Below, piece by piece: positions 50,868-58,893 of a stretch of DNA of 64,000 bases. The notes beneath the pieces were generated by a model that was not told where the DNA came from, did no database searches, and saw only the letters and a program-made list of their open reading frames with translations. Position 1 is the first letter of the stretch; every line of letters starts with the position of its first letter. Both the position numbers and the translations under genes were made by a program. The DNA comes from JBDRRP01 sp964446485 (GTDB lineage Bacteria; Desulfobacterota; Desulfobacteria; Desulfobacterales; JBDRRP01): the NCBI GenBank assembly GCA_964446485.1, contig CAYUOU010000003.1:20629-84628 (forward strand), written 5' to 3'.

Positions 50868-51443
50868 ATGCTCAAAGCCAACTGGCCGTATGCAGTAATG
50901 ATCGGTATGCTCGTTTTGTATTTTAGCAAGATGAATACACTAATGGTATGGCCGGAAACGATTATCTATTGGGCATGGATCCCGTATGTGATCCATGTGG
51001 TGCTGCACAATTTTGTCGATGGGTTCCAAAACACCACCCGCAATGTCGCCCGAATCACGCTGATCCGCACCGACGGTCAAAACTACGACCCGGCGCGGGT
51101 TTCGCCCATCCAATTGGCCCTTGTGCCGTCTTTTATGACGCCGGTGACGCTGGCATGGTTTGTCGTTCACATCGGTTCGTTTGCCGTTCTTCTCTACTTC
51201 CAGGGGTGGGGTACCGCCATCGCAGCTGAATTGGCGATCATCCTCCTGGGTTGGGTTTTTCCCATTCACTATGCCTTCCATCTTAAACAGATACAAAAAA
51301 TCGCCGGTGACCCCGATTTCTTGGATAATCGCTTGCTGGAGGAAGCGGGCGTTTCTGCCGTCGCCATAAGGACAGTCGTGAAGAAGGCCGTCCTCGAGAA
51401 CAGAAATCCCCAGGAATGGTGGGCGTCTTTGGTGCAGCGATAG
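50868..51443 (+). CDS. Integral membrane protein, family unrecognised
   Basis: This 191-residue protein has four or five helices (VMIGMLVLYFSKM; IIYWAWIPYVIHVVLHNFV; LAWFVVHIGSFAVLLYF; AELAIILLGWVFPIHYAF) and a hydrophilic C-terminus. Between the helices sits a positively charged loop (NTTRNVARITLIRTDGQ). ATG 50868 follows GGAG at 5 bp. It starts 47 bp after the DsrE-like gene on the same strand and may be cotranscribed with it. No named family is recognised. Confidence 0.72.
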   Translation: MLKANWPYAVMIGMLVLYFSKMNTLMVWPETIIYWAWIPYVIHVVLHNFVDGFQNTTRNVARITLIRTDGQNYDPARVSPIQLALVPSFMTPVTLAWFVVHIGSFAVLLYFQGWGTAIAAELAIILLGWVFPIHYAFHLKQIQKIAGDPDFLDNRLLEEAGVSAVAIRTVVKKAVLENRNPQEWWASLVQR

Positions 51444-51626
51444 CTCGCGATGGTTTTCTGGCAGACGGCGCCTGAAGTGATGTCAGCGACACTTTCAACA
51501 ATGCCGTGGTCGAGGGGCATCTGGTCACGGCGATGCATTGGGGCACCATTTTACCATATCCGGCGGCACGAGACCTCAGGCGTTTGGCAGATCCCCGCCG
51601 ATCCGGAGCAATGAGGATGTGATGCC

Positions 51627-51974
51627 ATGAGACAGGCATGGAAAGGGGCGCTGCTGTCTGCGCTGGTGTTTCCGGGATTGGGGCAGGTGGTATTGAAGCA
51701 CACTTTAAGAGGGCTGGTTGTGATGGGGCTGGCCCTGGGTGCAATGATCGTTTTTGTCGTTAAGGCCACCGCCATTGCCGTTAGTGCCCTTGAAGCGACC
51801 ACCGCTGCAGGGGGTGCCGTTGATATGCCCTCAGTGAATGCCGCGGCAGAAAAGGCAGTGGCCAGCGCTGACGGTATGGCCGTAAAGGGCGCCTTGACGG
51901 TTCTATTTCTGTGCTGGGGGCTTTCCATTGTTGACGCCTATGTCCTCGGCAGAAAGCAGGACATCAACAACTGA
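51627..51974 (+). CDS. Small membrane protein with PGLGQ motif
   Basis: This 115-residue protein has an N-terminal SALVFPGLGQVVLKHTLRG. The PGxGQ motif is common in two-helix TM2/DUF5683-like proteins. Helices are at about 8-20 (short), 27-50 and 88-106, separated by an Ala-rich loop (EATTAAGGAVDM). The start ATG is preceded by GAGGATG. The family is probably TM2/DUF5683-related. Its function is unknown. It lies 183 bp after the previous gene. Confidence 0.68.
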   Translation: MRQAWKGALLSALVFPGLGQVVLKHTLRGLVVMGLALGAMIVFVVKATAIAVSALEATTAAGGAVDMPSVNAAAEKAVASADGMAVKGALTVLFLCWGLSIVDAYVLGRKQDINN

Positions 51975-52035
51975 TGGAAGCCGGTACCGGTGGTCGCTGC
52001 ACCGGTATCGACGGCCATGACGTGACTCTCGTGCC

Positions 52036-52740
52036 ATGAACGTTTTGAAACCCAGCGCCGCTGTCAACTTCATTATCGGGGAGGTTTGCCGGCTGGGGGC
52101 GAGTGTGGCCGGTGTTCTCACGCTGGAAAGCCTGCTTGATACCCCTTCTCAGGGCGGCCAGCGCCATGCCTATTGGCCTAAGTGGGCGGCGTCGGCCCTG
52201 GTCTACGGCCTCCACCACCCCGCCGATCGTCCCCAGTTGGACCATTGGGGGGGGAAACTCGGTACCCCGGGGAACCGCCGCCTGATTGACATCGGACTGG
52301 GGATGATCGACAGGCTGGCCACTTCGCACGGCATCCGTGCTCATGATTTACCCTATTCTCCCCCATCCGGCGGCATCTATCTCAAAGAGGCGGCGGTGAA
52401 CGCCGGCCTGGGCGTTATCGGCAAAAACAACCTTCTGGTGACACCGGAATTCGGGCCGCACCTGCGCCTGCGTGCCATGCTGCTGGATCTGGCCGTAGAG
52501 GACGCATTGCCCATGTCAGCATTTGACCCTTGCCGCGGCTGTCCCGCCCCATGCTGGTATCGCTGTCCCCAGGAGGCGTTCGCCGACGGCAGCTACAGTG
52601 TCGACCGATGTCGCCTGCAGCTGCAGCGCGATGAAATGTGGCCGCTACCCTATGATGAAACCACCACAGGCGTCGACGAGCGCTATGTGATCGCGTATTG
52701 CCGGGAGTGTGACCTGTCCTGCCCGGTGGGGTCGCGGTAA
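52036..52740 (+). CDS. QueG-like protein with two 4Fe-4S clusters (epoxyqueuosine-reductase-related)
   Basis: This 234-residue protein has eight cysteines in the double 4Fe-4S arrangement of the epoxyqueuosine reductase/ferredoxin group. CRGCPAPCWYRCP gives four, Cys in SVDRCRL one, and CRECDLSCP three. The N-terminal half (LGVIGKNNLLVTPEFG, LKEAAVNAGLG) resembles the QueG catalytic-domain region that follows its cobalamin site. Full QueG is about 350-380 residues; this protein is shorter and lacks the C-terminal HEAT-like part. It may be a QueG-like reductase with another substrate. Confidence 0.78.
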   Translation: MNVLKPSAAVNFIIGEVCRLGASVAGVLTLESLLDTPSQGGQRHAYWPKWAASALVYGLHHPADRPQLDHWGGKLGTPGNRRLIDIGLGMIDRLATSHGIRAHDLPYSPPSGGIYLKEAAVNAGLGVIGKNNLLVTPEFGPHLRLRAMLLDLAVEDALPMSAFDPCRGCPAPCWYRCPQEAFADGSYSVDRCRLQLQRDEMWPLPYDETTTGVDERYVIAYCRECDLSCPVGSR

Positions 52741-52743
52741 TGG

Positions 52744-52760
52744 CCGGTGCCGGGCACCGG
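52744..52760. other. Palindromic hairpin between convergent genes
   Basis: CCGGTGCC and GGCACCGG form a perfect 8-bp inverted repeat around a single G. It lies 3 bp after the QueG-like gene and 29 bp from the end of the convergent methyltransferase gene. There is no T-run, so termination would have to rely on the hairpin alone. Confidence 0.45.
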
Positions 52761-52788
52761 ATGCTGCGCTCGGCGGGAGGGGGGGGGG

Positions 52789-53613
52789 CTACGCTTTTCC
52801 CACAACATGGACGTAGACGTCCGATTGGGTGGAGTTTAAGCAATACCGCGAGGCGGCAAGATCAACGCCCCAGTGGCGCCGCGGGCCGGGTTCAAAGGAA
52901 AGGGCGCTGGAAAGAATGAACCCCAGCCCTCGCGACCAGTCCGGACCGTGGTCAAACTCCATGCCGCCGCAAGCCATGACGCCCATTTCGCGGGAATAGG
53001 GGAGAATCAGAATATAACCGCCGGGTCTTAGTTTTTTATACACCGACGGCGACGACAGGGTGTTGAGCACCGCCGCACCGACGGTTGGTTCGGGATTGAT
53101 CATCAACACGGCGTCAATGCTCTTATCGGGCAGATGACGGAGCATGTCCGCCTCCGCGCGTAGAACGATGAAGTTCTCTGGGCAGGACTGCTGCGCCACC
53201 AGCCGTTTTTCCCGCCATGCCAGCGCCACTCGGCGGTAAGCGGAACCACAGGCGCAGGGAGCCCGCCAATCATATTTGTCTGTGGCCAATACGCAGATGT
53301 CGGGATTGCCAAGCGCTATTTCACGGGCAATCTCCGCCGCGCCGCACCCAATTTCAAGGATTCGACGCGTCCGCGAGAGGCATCCCCGGCACCTCGTGAT
53401 GTCTTCGGGGAAGTTTTCCATGGATGCAAGGTAGCTGTGGAGGGTATCGATGCGTTCGGGGGCTCTTGCTGCGGCCGTTTTTCCCGACTGCCCCGGCAAG
53501 TGCGCGCACCCCTGGCTGATCTCGATGGGGTCAGCGTCCGTCACCTCTGGGCGGCGCCGGGCGCCTTGCCACCAGGCCATGAAGCGGCCGTTCAGAAAAG
53601 GGTTGTTCAGCAT
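52789..53613 (-). CDS. SAM-dependent methyltransferase-like protein
   Basis: This 274-residue protein has the class I SAM-methyltransferase motif I ILEIGCGAAEIAREIA at about 86-101. A following acidic strand end is VLATDKYDW, with motif IV-like DAVLMINPEP and KKLRPGGYILILP. The N-terminal 75 residues have Cys in DITRCRGCLS and look poorly structured. The PEP after the motif IV strand recalls tRNA (guanine-N7) methyltransferase TrmB-type folds, but the match is not strong enough to name it. It is convergent with the QueG-like gene. Start ATG 53613 has CAGGAT upstream. Confidence 0.75.
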   Translation of the reverse strand: MLNNPFLNGRFMAWWQGARRRPEVTDADPIEISQGCAHLPGQSGKTAAARAPERIDTLHSYLASMENFPEDITRCRGCLSRTRRILEIGCGAAEIAREIALGNPDICVLATDKYDWRAPCACGSAYRRVALAWREKRLVAQQSCPENFIVLRAEADMLRHLPDKSIDAVLMINPEPTVGAAVLNTLSSPSVYKKLRPGGYILILPYSREMGVMACGGMEFDHGPDWSRGLGFILSSALSFEPGPRRHWGVDLAASRYCLNSTQSDVYVHVVGKA

Positions 53614-54021
53614 GCGATCCTGTCGATTTGTGGGCAGTCGCGTTCAGCATCCGTCGCTGCGGTGGGTGTGGGCGGCGCATCTTCAAACCTGATCCGGCGC
53701 TTGGCTGCAGTGGCATGGCTTCTCCAGGCGGCCGCCGGCACGGCGGGAGTGTAGGGCCAGTGTCGCGTGTCTGTCAACGGATAAAATAGATACTGTGCCA
53801 ATCGGGTTTAGGTTGTCGGGGCGATCCGCAACACAACGGCAACCGGTTGCCGGCATCGGCGCGGCAATCCTTTCCGACCCTGCTGGAAAATTCACAATTC
53901 CGGTCCCGCCGGTGCCGGGTCGAGCGGACGTGTTTCGTAAGGACCTGCGCGCCGGCCAGGCCGCCGACACGACGCCGTTGCTCCGGGGCCAGAGCGATGG
54001 CGACGGCCTGCCGCCCGATGG
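53614..54021. other. Intergenic region, no gene recognised
   Basis: This 408-bp stretch between the methyltransferase and the CheX gene (both minus) carries only frames without convincing ribosome sites or protein features. No terminator or promoter was clear. Confidence 0.35.
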
Positions 54022-54477
54022 TCACCCGACTTTGATGGCAAGATCAATGACAAGTGCGCCGCTGTCGGTGGTGCAGGGAATGGTAATGACAGGAATCCCC
54101 TGCGGGTATCGTATCTTGTGCTTGCCGATGACAACACTGGGGACGGAAATGGACGTATGACCTTCAGGGAAATCGGTTTTGGCGTTGCCGGCGATGATGT
54201 TGGCGATTTCACCGATGGCGTCGGTGGCGTCCTCGTCGATTTCGGTGATCGTTTCGTCCAGCAGGGCGGATGCCAGGCGAAGCGCCAGTTCCCGTGACAG
54301 ATTGATCACCACGCACCCGGTCACGTCTCCGGAGAGCCCGATGATGCTGCTCACCTCATGATCCGGCACCGGTTCCTTTTTCAGCGCGGGCTTTCCAAGG
54401 GTGAACGGCACCGATAGCATGGTGTCGAAAATATTTTTTACGGCAACTAAAAACGGGTTGATATATTTGGCATCCAT
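54022..54477 (-). CDS. CheX-like protein (CheC/CheX/FliY phosphatase family)
   Basis: This 151-residue protein has the CheX pattern: NPFLVAVKNIFDTMLSVPF at the start, SSIIGLSGDVTGCVVINLSR, then the active-site helix AIGEIANIIAGNAK with the characteristic Glu and Asn pair. CheX dephosphorylates CheY-P. No other chemotaxis gene is present, and the nearest receiver protein is the single-domain regulator at 10360. AAAGGGAAAA lies before ATG 54477. A role outside classical chemotaxis is possible. Confidence 0.85.
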   Translation of the reverse strand: MDAKYINPFLVAVKNIFDTMLSVPFTLGKPALKKEPVPDHEVSSIIGLSGDVTGCVVINLSRELALRLASALLDETITEIDEDATDAIGEIANIIAGNAKTDFPEGHTSISVPSVVIGKHKIRYPQGIPVITIPCTTDSGALVIDLAIKVG

Positions 54478-55393
54478 TGCGTTTTCCCTTTCTAAGTCCA
54501 CAGGCCAACACCAACATGCACAGGCCTTACAGCCAGTCGCCACCGTTGGTCAACACGTTCTATTGTCGGCGGTTGGTTGAGCTTTTGACCGACGGCACCC
54601 GCTGTTTCCAAGACACCCTCGAGTCGCTCACGTCGAGAATACGCGGTATCTGACCGCGGTATGACGGGTAATCTCTTCAGAGAGGTGAAATGCAGAGAGC
54701 GTGCCAGTCGTTTGAATGTGCTGATGACTGGGCCGAACTGCCGGATTTATAAACTTTACGGTGTGTTATGGCAATGCTATCTGGTGGTGTGGCCGGACCC
54801 CTGACGATTGCCGAAGGCGGCCGTCACCGGGCTGACACCCCGCCATTTCCAGGTGTCATGAATGCCACGCTGCTACCTCTGGACCCTTCTGTATAAAGCA
54901 TCCGCCGCCAAACGGCGGCGGACCACGGACAGCCTAAACAGGCATGGGCCAATATCGACGCGCTTCCCGGCAATGTGGAAAACACGGCGGGCCGTGTCCA
55001 TGCGGTAGAAGAACCGGCGCGACTTTCTCGGGAATCACCGACGATATCGGCGCATCCAGCAGGAGAAGGCCATTGGATCCACCCCATATCGTGAATTACC
55101 CGCACCCGACCCTGAATGCTGAAATCACGGCGGCAGTCGGTCCGCCAGTGGCTTGCCCAGCACCATACCATATATCATGTGGTTTTCGTCTGAGAAGGGG
55201 GGGCGCGCCGGCGTTGATGCGGCGGTGTGCGATGGTTCACCCGTCTTTGCGGTCCCAAACGGTTGACAGGTAACGGCATTCCTGGTGGTATGCGCTGCTG
55301 ACGTCAGGCCACAGCAGGCGGGGTCGTGCCGATTATCTGCCTGGCAAGCGCAGCAGCCGAAGACATCGAAATCCGACACATAAGGAGGGCAAT
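54478..55393. other. Long intergenic region without a recognisable gene
   Basis: This 916-bp gap is the largest gene-free stretch apart from the repeat region. Open frames on both strands (for example minus 54824-55171) show no recognisable motif, signal peptide or ribosome site. A perfect 9-bp hairpin lies at 54901-54922. It may contain relics or regulatory RNA; nothing can be named. Confidence 0.4.
54901..54922. other. Perfect GC-rich hairpin in the gene-free stretch
   Basis: TCCGCCGCC (54901-54909) and GGCGGCGGA (54914-54922) pair around an AAAC loop. On the minus strand the hairpin is followed by TGCTTTATAC, not a true T-run. It could be a transcript end on that strand. Confidence 0.45.
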
Positions 55394-55969
55394 ATGAAAG
55401 TGGTCGCCTTCAACGGCAGTCCCCGGCGGGACGGAAATACCCAGATGCTGATCAGGCACGTCCTTGCTGCGGTAGCGGCGGAGGGCATCGACACGGAACT
55501 GGTCCAGGTGGGGGGCAAGTCCATTCACGGCTGCATCGCCTGCTACAAGTGCTTCGAGAACAAGGATCGACGGTGTGCTGTGGACAAGGACATCGTCAAC
55601 CCCTGTATCGAGAAGATGCTTGCCGCCGACGGCGTCATATTGGGATCGCCAACGTATTTCGCCAACATGAGCACCGAGATTAAAGCCCTCATCGACCGGG
55701 CCGGCCTGGTGGCAAAGGCCAACGAGGAAATGTTCCGGCGAAAAGTCGGCGCCGCCGTAGTGGCGGTGCGGCGGGCAGGCTCGGTGCACACCTTCGACGG
55801 CATCAACCACTTTTTTACCATCTCCCAGATGATCATTCCCGGCGCCAGTTACTGGAATATGGGATTCGGGTTGGAAAAAGGGGAGGTGGCCAACGACGAC
55901 GAAGGCCTTCGCACCATGGAAACATTGGGGCGCAACATGGCTTGGCTGATCAAGAAACTCGTTGATTAA
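55394..55969 (+). CDS. Flavodoxin-family NAD(P)H-dependent FMN reductase (iron-sulfur-flavoprotein-like)
   Basis: This 191-residue protein has the FMN-binding N-terminus VVAFNGSPRRDGNTQMLIRH and a Cys cluster CIACYKCFENKDRRC, as in iron-sulfur flavoproteins and related reductases. The second FMN loop is GSPTYFANMSTEIKALIDR. The family reduces diverse small molecules or acts as an electron carrier. Four cysteines lie in the short cluster, compatible with a 4Fe-4S cluster, but spacing differs from classical Isf. AAGGAGGG precedes the ATG. Confidence 0.88.
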   Translation: MKVVAFNGSPRRDGNTQMLIRHVLAAVAAEGIDTELVQVGGKSIHGCIACYKCFENKDRRCAVDKDIVNPCIEKMLAADGVILGSPTYFANMSTEIKALIDRAGLVAKANEEMFRRKVGAAVVAVRRAGSVHTFDGINHFFTISQMIIPGASYWNMGFGLEKGEVANDDEGLRTMETLGRNMAWLIKKLVD

Positions 55970-56017
55970 TGCGGCAGATCGATAACGGCTCAATTTCCCA
56001 ATCTATAATGAGGTTTC

Positions 56018-56209
56018 ATGGAACTATCTTCTATAGCAAGAATCATCGCGTGGATCGGCGGGGTGGTGTTTACCTACACCTATATGATTTCCGTTGGCAA
56101 CCTGCGCGATGAAGGCAAGGGGTGGCTGGACGCCCTGGTGAAAAAAAACCCGATGCTCCTTTTCGGTTTCATGGGGATACTGACGCTTGTCAGTCTTCTT
56201 GTTTACTAG
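56018..56209 (+). CDS. Small two-helix membrane protein
   Basis: This 63-residue protein has helices at about 6-25 (ARIIAWIGGVVFTYTYMISV) and 46-62 (MLLFGFMGILTLVSLLVY), with a charged loop (NLRDEGKGWLDALVKKNP) between them. A weak AATGAGG site precedes the ATG. It lies 48 bp after the flavoprotein gene on the same strand and may be cotranscribed with it. No family is recognised. Confidence 0.62.
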   Translation: MELSSIARIIAWIGGVVFTYTYMISVGNLRDEGKGWLDALVKKNPMLLFGFMGILTLVSLLVY

Positions 56210-56344
56210 CGTGTGCACAGCCGTAAACGACCCATTTGCCCGATGCCTGCGTTGCACTTAAAATGGATGGCTTCGGAAAATGTTCGAGATCAAGGCTTCC
56301 GAAGGATGACGCGTAACGTAGATATCGGGCATTTTACGGAGCCA

Positions 56345-57133
56345 TCAAATTTTTCCGATGGCATCCTTAGCCACCCAACCCAGTTTTCCCTCAGAAAACT
56401 GCACCTGATAATGCCCGGGCAGTTGTTTGCGGATGCGCACTTTGGCCCCCGCGTGGAGAACGAATAGTTCCGTGTCCGTTGGATGTAAACCGGCCCGGAT
56501 GGCGATCTTTTCAGGAAGCACAATCCCCTGGTTTCTGTGGCGGCTGTCGTACATATCGTAAGTGACAACGGCTATGATGCTCACGGCCAGGACCATGGCC
56601 GCCAGCCGCAGGCTATTGGCGGTCTTCCCCGGGCGCAGGGCGCTAAGAATGAGAAGCCCCCAGAGCATGCCGTTGATGGCAAGTGCGATCCACTGTATGG
56701 TGGTGCTGCTCACCCGCTGGCGCCAGAAGAACAGCACTTTCATTAAGGGGCCTTCCGTTTCCTCCGCCGCGTCTACGGTCAGCGTTCGGGCATAGGCGAG
56801 GTTGAATTCGAGGTCGGGGTCCCCAGCTGTCAGCTGCTGTGCGCGTTCGTACCACAGGATGGCCGGGCCTATTTGGCCGTCTTTCAAGTAGGCATTGCCC
56901 AGATTGTAGTAAATGCCACCGTTGGTGACGCCCGATTCAACCAGCCCCAGGAGCGCATCCTGTGCAGTGGCGTAATCACCGGCCGAATAGGCGTTGGCGG
57001 CGCGCATGAACCGCTCCATTGAGACGCCGCCGTCCATACCGGCAATGCCGATGGTCCCCAGCGGCGGGGACAGCAGATAGAAGATCACCGCGGCAGCCAA
57101 TGTGGTGAATATCTGAAATTGACGCCGCGTCAT
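56345..57133 (-). CDS. batE: BatE-like TPR and SH3 protein
   Basis: This 262-residue protein has an N-terminal helix, TPR-type repeats at about 40-110 (AANAYSAGDYATAQDALLGL, IYYNLGNAYLKDGQIGPAIL), two membrane helices near 145-190 and a C-terminal bacterial SH3 domain (about 205-262; LFVLHAGAKVRIRKQLPGHY). This is the usual BatE composition. It is the last gene of the Bat operon and overlaps batD by 4 bp. Bat proteins act at the envelope; in Bacteroides and Leptospira they are linked to oxidative stress tolerance. The molecular function is not established. Confidence 0.85.
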   Translation of the reverse strand: MTRRQFQIFTTLAAAVIFYLLSPPLGTIGIAGMDGGVSMERFMRAANAYSAGDYATAQDALLGLVESGVTNGGIYYNLGNAYLKDGQIGPAILWYERAQQLTAGDPDLEFNLAYARTLTVDAAEETEGPLMKVLFFWRQRVSSTTIQWIALAINGMLWGLLILSALRPGKTANSLRLAAMVLAVSIIAVVTYDMYDSRHRNQGIVLPEKIAIRAGLHPTDTELFVLHAGAKVRIRKQLPGHYQVQFSEGKLGWVAKDAIGKI

Positions 57134-58893
57134 CTTACCAGCCTCCGGATCATCGGTTCGGCCTGGGCGATGAATGCGCGAGCGGATGCGGCGTCCGGCG
57201 GCGCGCCCCCGTAAACGGCCGTGTCGATGCGGCGCAGCAGATTCGAGACCGAATCGGCAAAGGGCTCCGGCAAGCCGGTTTCCAACATCAGGGCTCTGGC
57301 TTCGTCGTAGGTCAGCGCCGCCCCTTCACGTCCCGCCGAGGATAAAACGGCGCAGATCAACGCACGCTTCAACATCGTCAGCGATGGGGCGGTATCCTCG
57401 CTTTGCGAAAATCGTGCTTCAGCTTCCTTCAACGAACGTCTTGCACGCTCAGCCATCTTTTGCTTTGAGGTACCGTTTTTTCTTCGGAATGACAGCCCGG
57501 CCAGTACCATCAGATAGGTCATGGGCGGCAGTAGCGCCAACGAAAAGAACATGACCGGAGACAGAGGCCTCACCGTTTCCAGCACGCTTGGGTCGGTTTT
57601 CAGCGGCAATATATCCTTGCCCACCAGCGCGACCTTTTGCTTTTTGGGTAGGGCCGACGCGTCGGGAGTTCCAGAAACCACAATGGGCGCGTTCTCCTCT
57701 TGAACGGCCATGACTGATACCGAAATGGGATCGGTCTGCAATTTCCGATAGGCGCCGGTGCCGGTGTCGAAGACCACCACCGATACCGCCGGGATCACGT
57801 AGCCGCCTGGGACCGTGGGCACCAGCGCCGTCCGAAACACCTTTTTCCCAGAAAAGCCTTTTTCATCGGCCCGGATGGCCGACTCCGGTGCGTCCTCATA
57901 GGCTTTGAACTCATGCGGGAGCAGGATCGCCGGCGGTCCTGCATCCTGGAGGTTGCCGGTGCCCGCCATCGCGACGGCCAACGTGGCTGATTCTCCCGCG
58001 GTCAGTGTTGTTCTGTCTATCGTCGCTTCAATGCTGAACTCCCCGATGAGGCCCGAGAATGGAGCGGTCTCTTTGTAGACAGGCAGTGGTCTCACATCGA
58101 GTCTCAATTCCTGGGTGCGAAGCACTCGCGTCACCAGGCTGCTGCCAAAGAATGGGCTGTTGAACACCGAGCCCAACGGGGGCGTCGAGGCCCCTCGGCC
58201 CCGCGTCGGCACTTCGCAGGTCAGTTCCGCCGCCTCGATGTTGATTGCCCCGCTTTTCAGGGGGACCAGAATGGTGCGCAGTTCCGTGACTTGATACCGC
58301 TTGCCGTCGACGACTTGCTGGTACTGATGTTGCCCGTCCACTTCTTTGGCTGAAAATCCATCGAAATCCGGTGCCTGGAATCGGGCGTTGGCAAATCTTA
58401 CCCGGGAGCGCAGCCGGAAGGTGTAGACCAATTGCTGGCCAACGAAAGGCCGGGGGTCCGAGACCGCTGCCGAGACCATCACTTCATCACCGGCGTCTGC
58501 GTCCGCGGGGCGCGCCGACACAACGACGGTGATGGGACGGGTACGGACGACGTCCCCCCCGTCGGCAACCGTCAACGGCGGAATTCGAAGTGTCCCCTCT
58601 TTAAGGGGTATCAGCGCATATTGCATGACGGTCTGCCGCGACATCTGGTTGTTGACGATACTGACGGACGACTGTCGGCCCTTCGAGATGACCTTGAAAT
58701 CCTTGATGGCGGTGGTGTCGACTTCCGGGTCTTCCACGGAGGTGCTGATGCTAAGCATCACCGATTCGGATCTCCCGATGCGGGTACGGTCCACCGTTGC
58801 CACGGCATCAAGTGCCGCCGTCTGTGGCGCTGCGGCCAAAAGCGCGACAATGGCCGCGACCAGATGGATTTGTATGCTGCGCAAGGTCACCAA
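57130..58893 (-). CDS. batD: BatD-like protein (oxygen tolerance)
   Basis: This 587-residue protein has a signal peptide and several Ig-like beta domains. BatD segments include VDRTRIGRSESVMLSISTSV, DFKVISKGRQSSVSIVNNQM, QLVYTFRLRSRVRFANARFQ and GFSAKEVDGQHQYQQVVDGK. One membrane helix lies near 450-470 (MFFSLALLPPMTYLMVLAGL), followed by a cytosolic helical domain (KMAERARRSLKEAEARF). It overlaps batE downstream and the BatB-C gene upstream by a few bases, so the operon is tightly packed. Confidence 0.9.
   Translation of the reverse strand: MVTLRSIQIHLVAAIVALLAAAPQTAALDAVATVDRTRIGRSESVMLSISTSVEDPEVDTTAIKDFKVISKGRQSSVSIVNNQMSRQTVMQYALIPLKEGTLRIPPLTVADGGDVVRTRPITVVVSARPADADAGDEVMVSAAVSDPRPFVGQQLVYTFRLRSRVRFANARFQAPDFDGFSAKEVDGQHQYQQVVDGKRYQVTELRTILVPLKSGAINIEAAELTCEVPTRGRGASTPPLGSVFNSPFFGSSLVTRVLRTQELRLDVRPLPVYKETAPFSGLIGEFSIEATIDRTTLTAGESATLAVAMAGTGNLQDAGPPAILLPHEFKAYEDAPESAIRADEKGFSGKKVFRTALVPTVPGGYVIPAVSVVVFDTGTGAYRKLQTDPISVSVMAVQEENAPIVVSGTPDASALPKKQKVALVGKDILPLKTDPSVLETVRPLSPVMFFSLALLPPMTYLMVLAGLSFRRKNGTSKQKMAERARRSLKEAEARFSQSEDTAPSLTMLKRALICAVLSSAGREGAALTYDEARALMLETGLPEPFADSVSNLLRRIDTAVYGGAPPDAASARAFIAQAEPMIRRLVR

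Noticed and set aside
54824..55171. 115-codon minus-strand frame in the gene-free stretch
   Set aside because: Trp/Cys/Arg-rich composition, no ribosome site and no family likeness.
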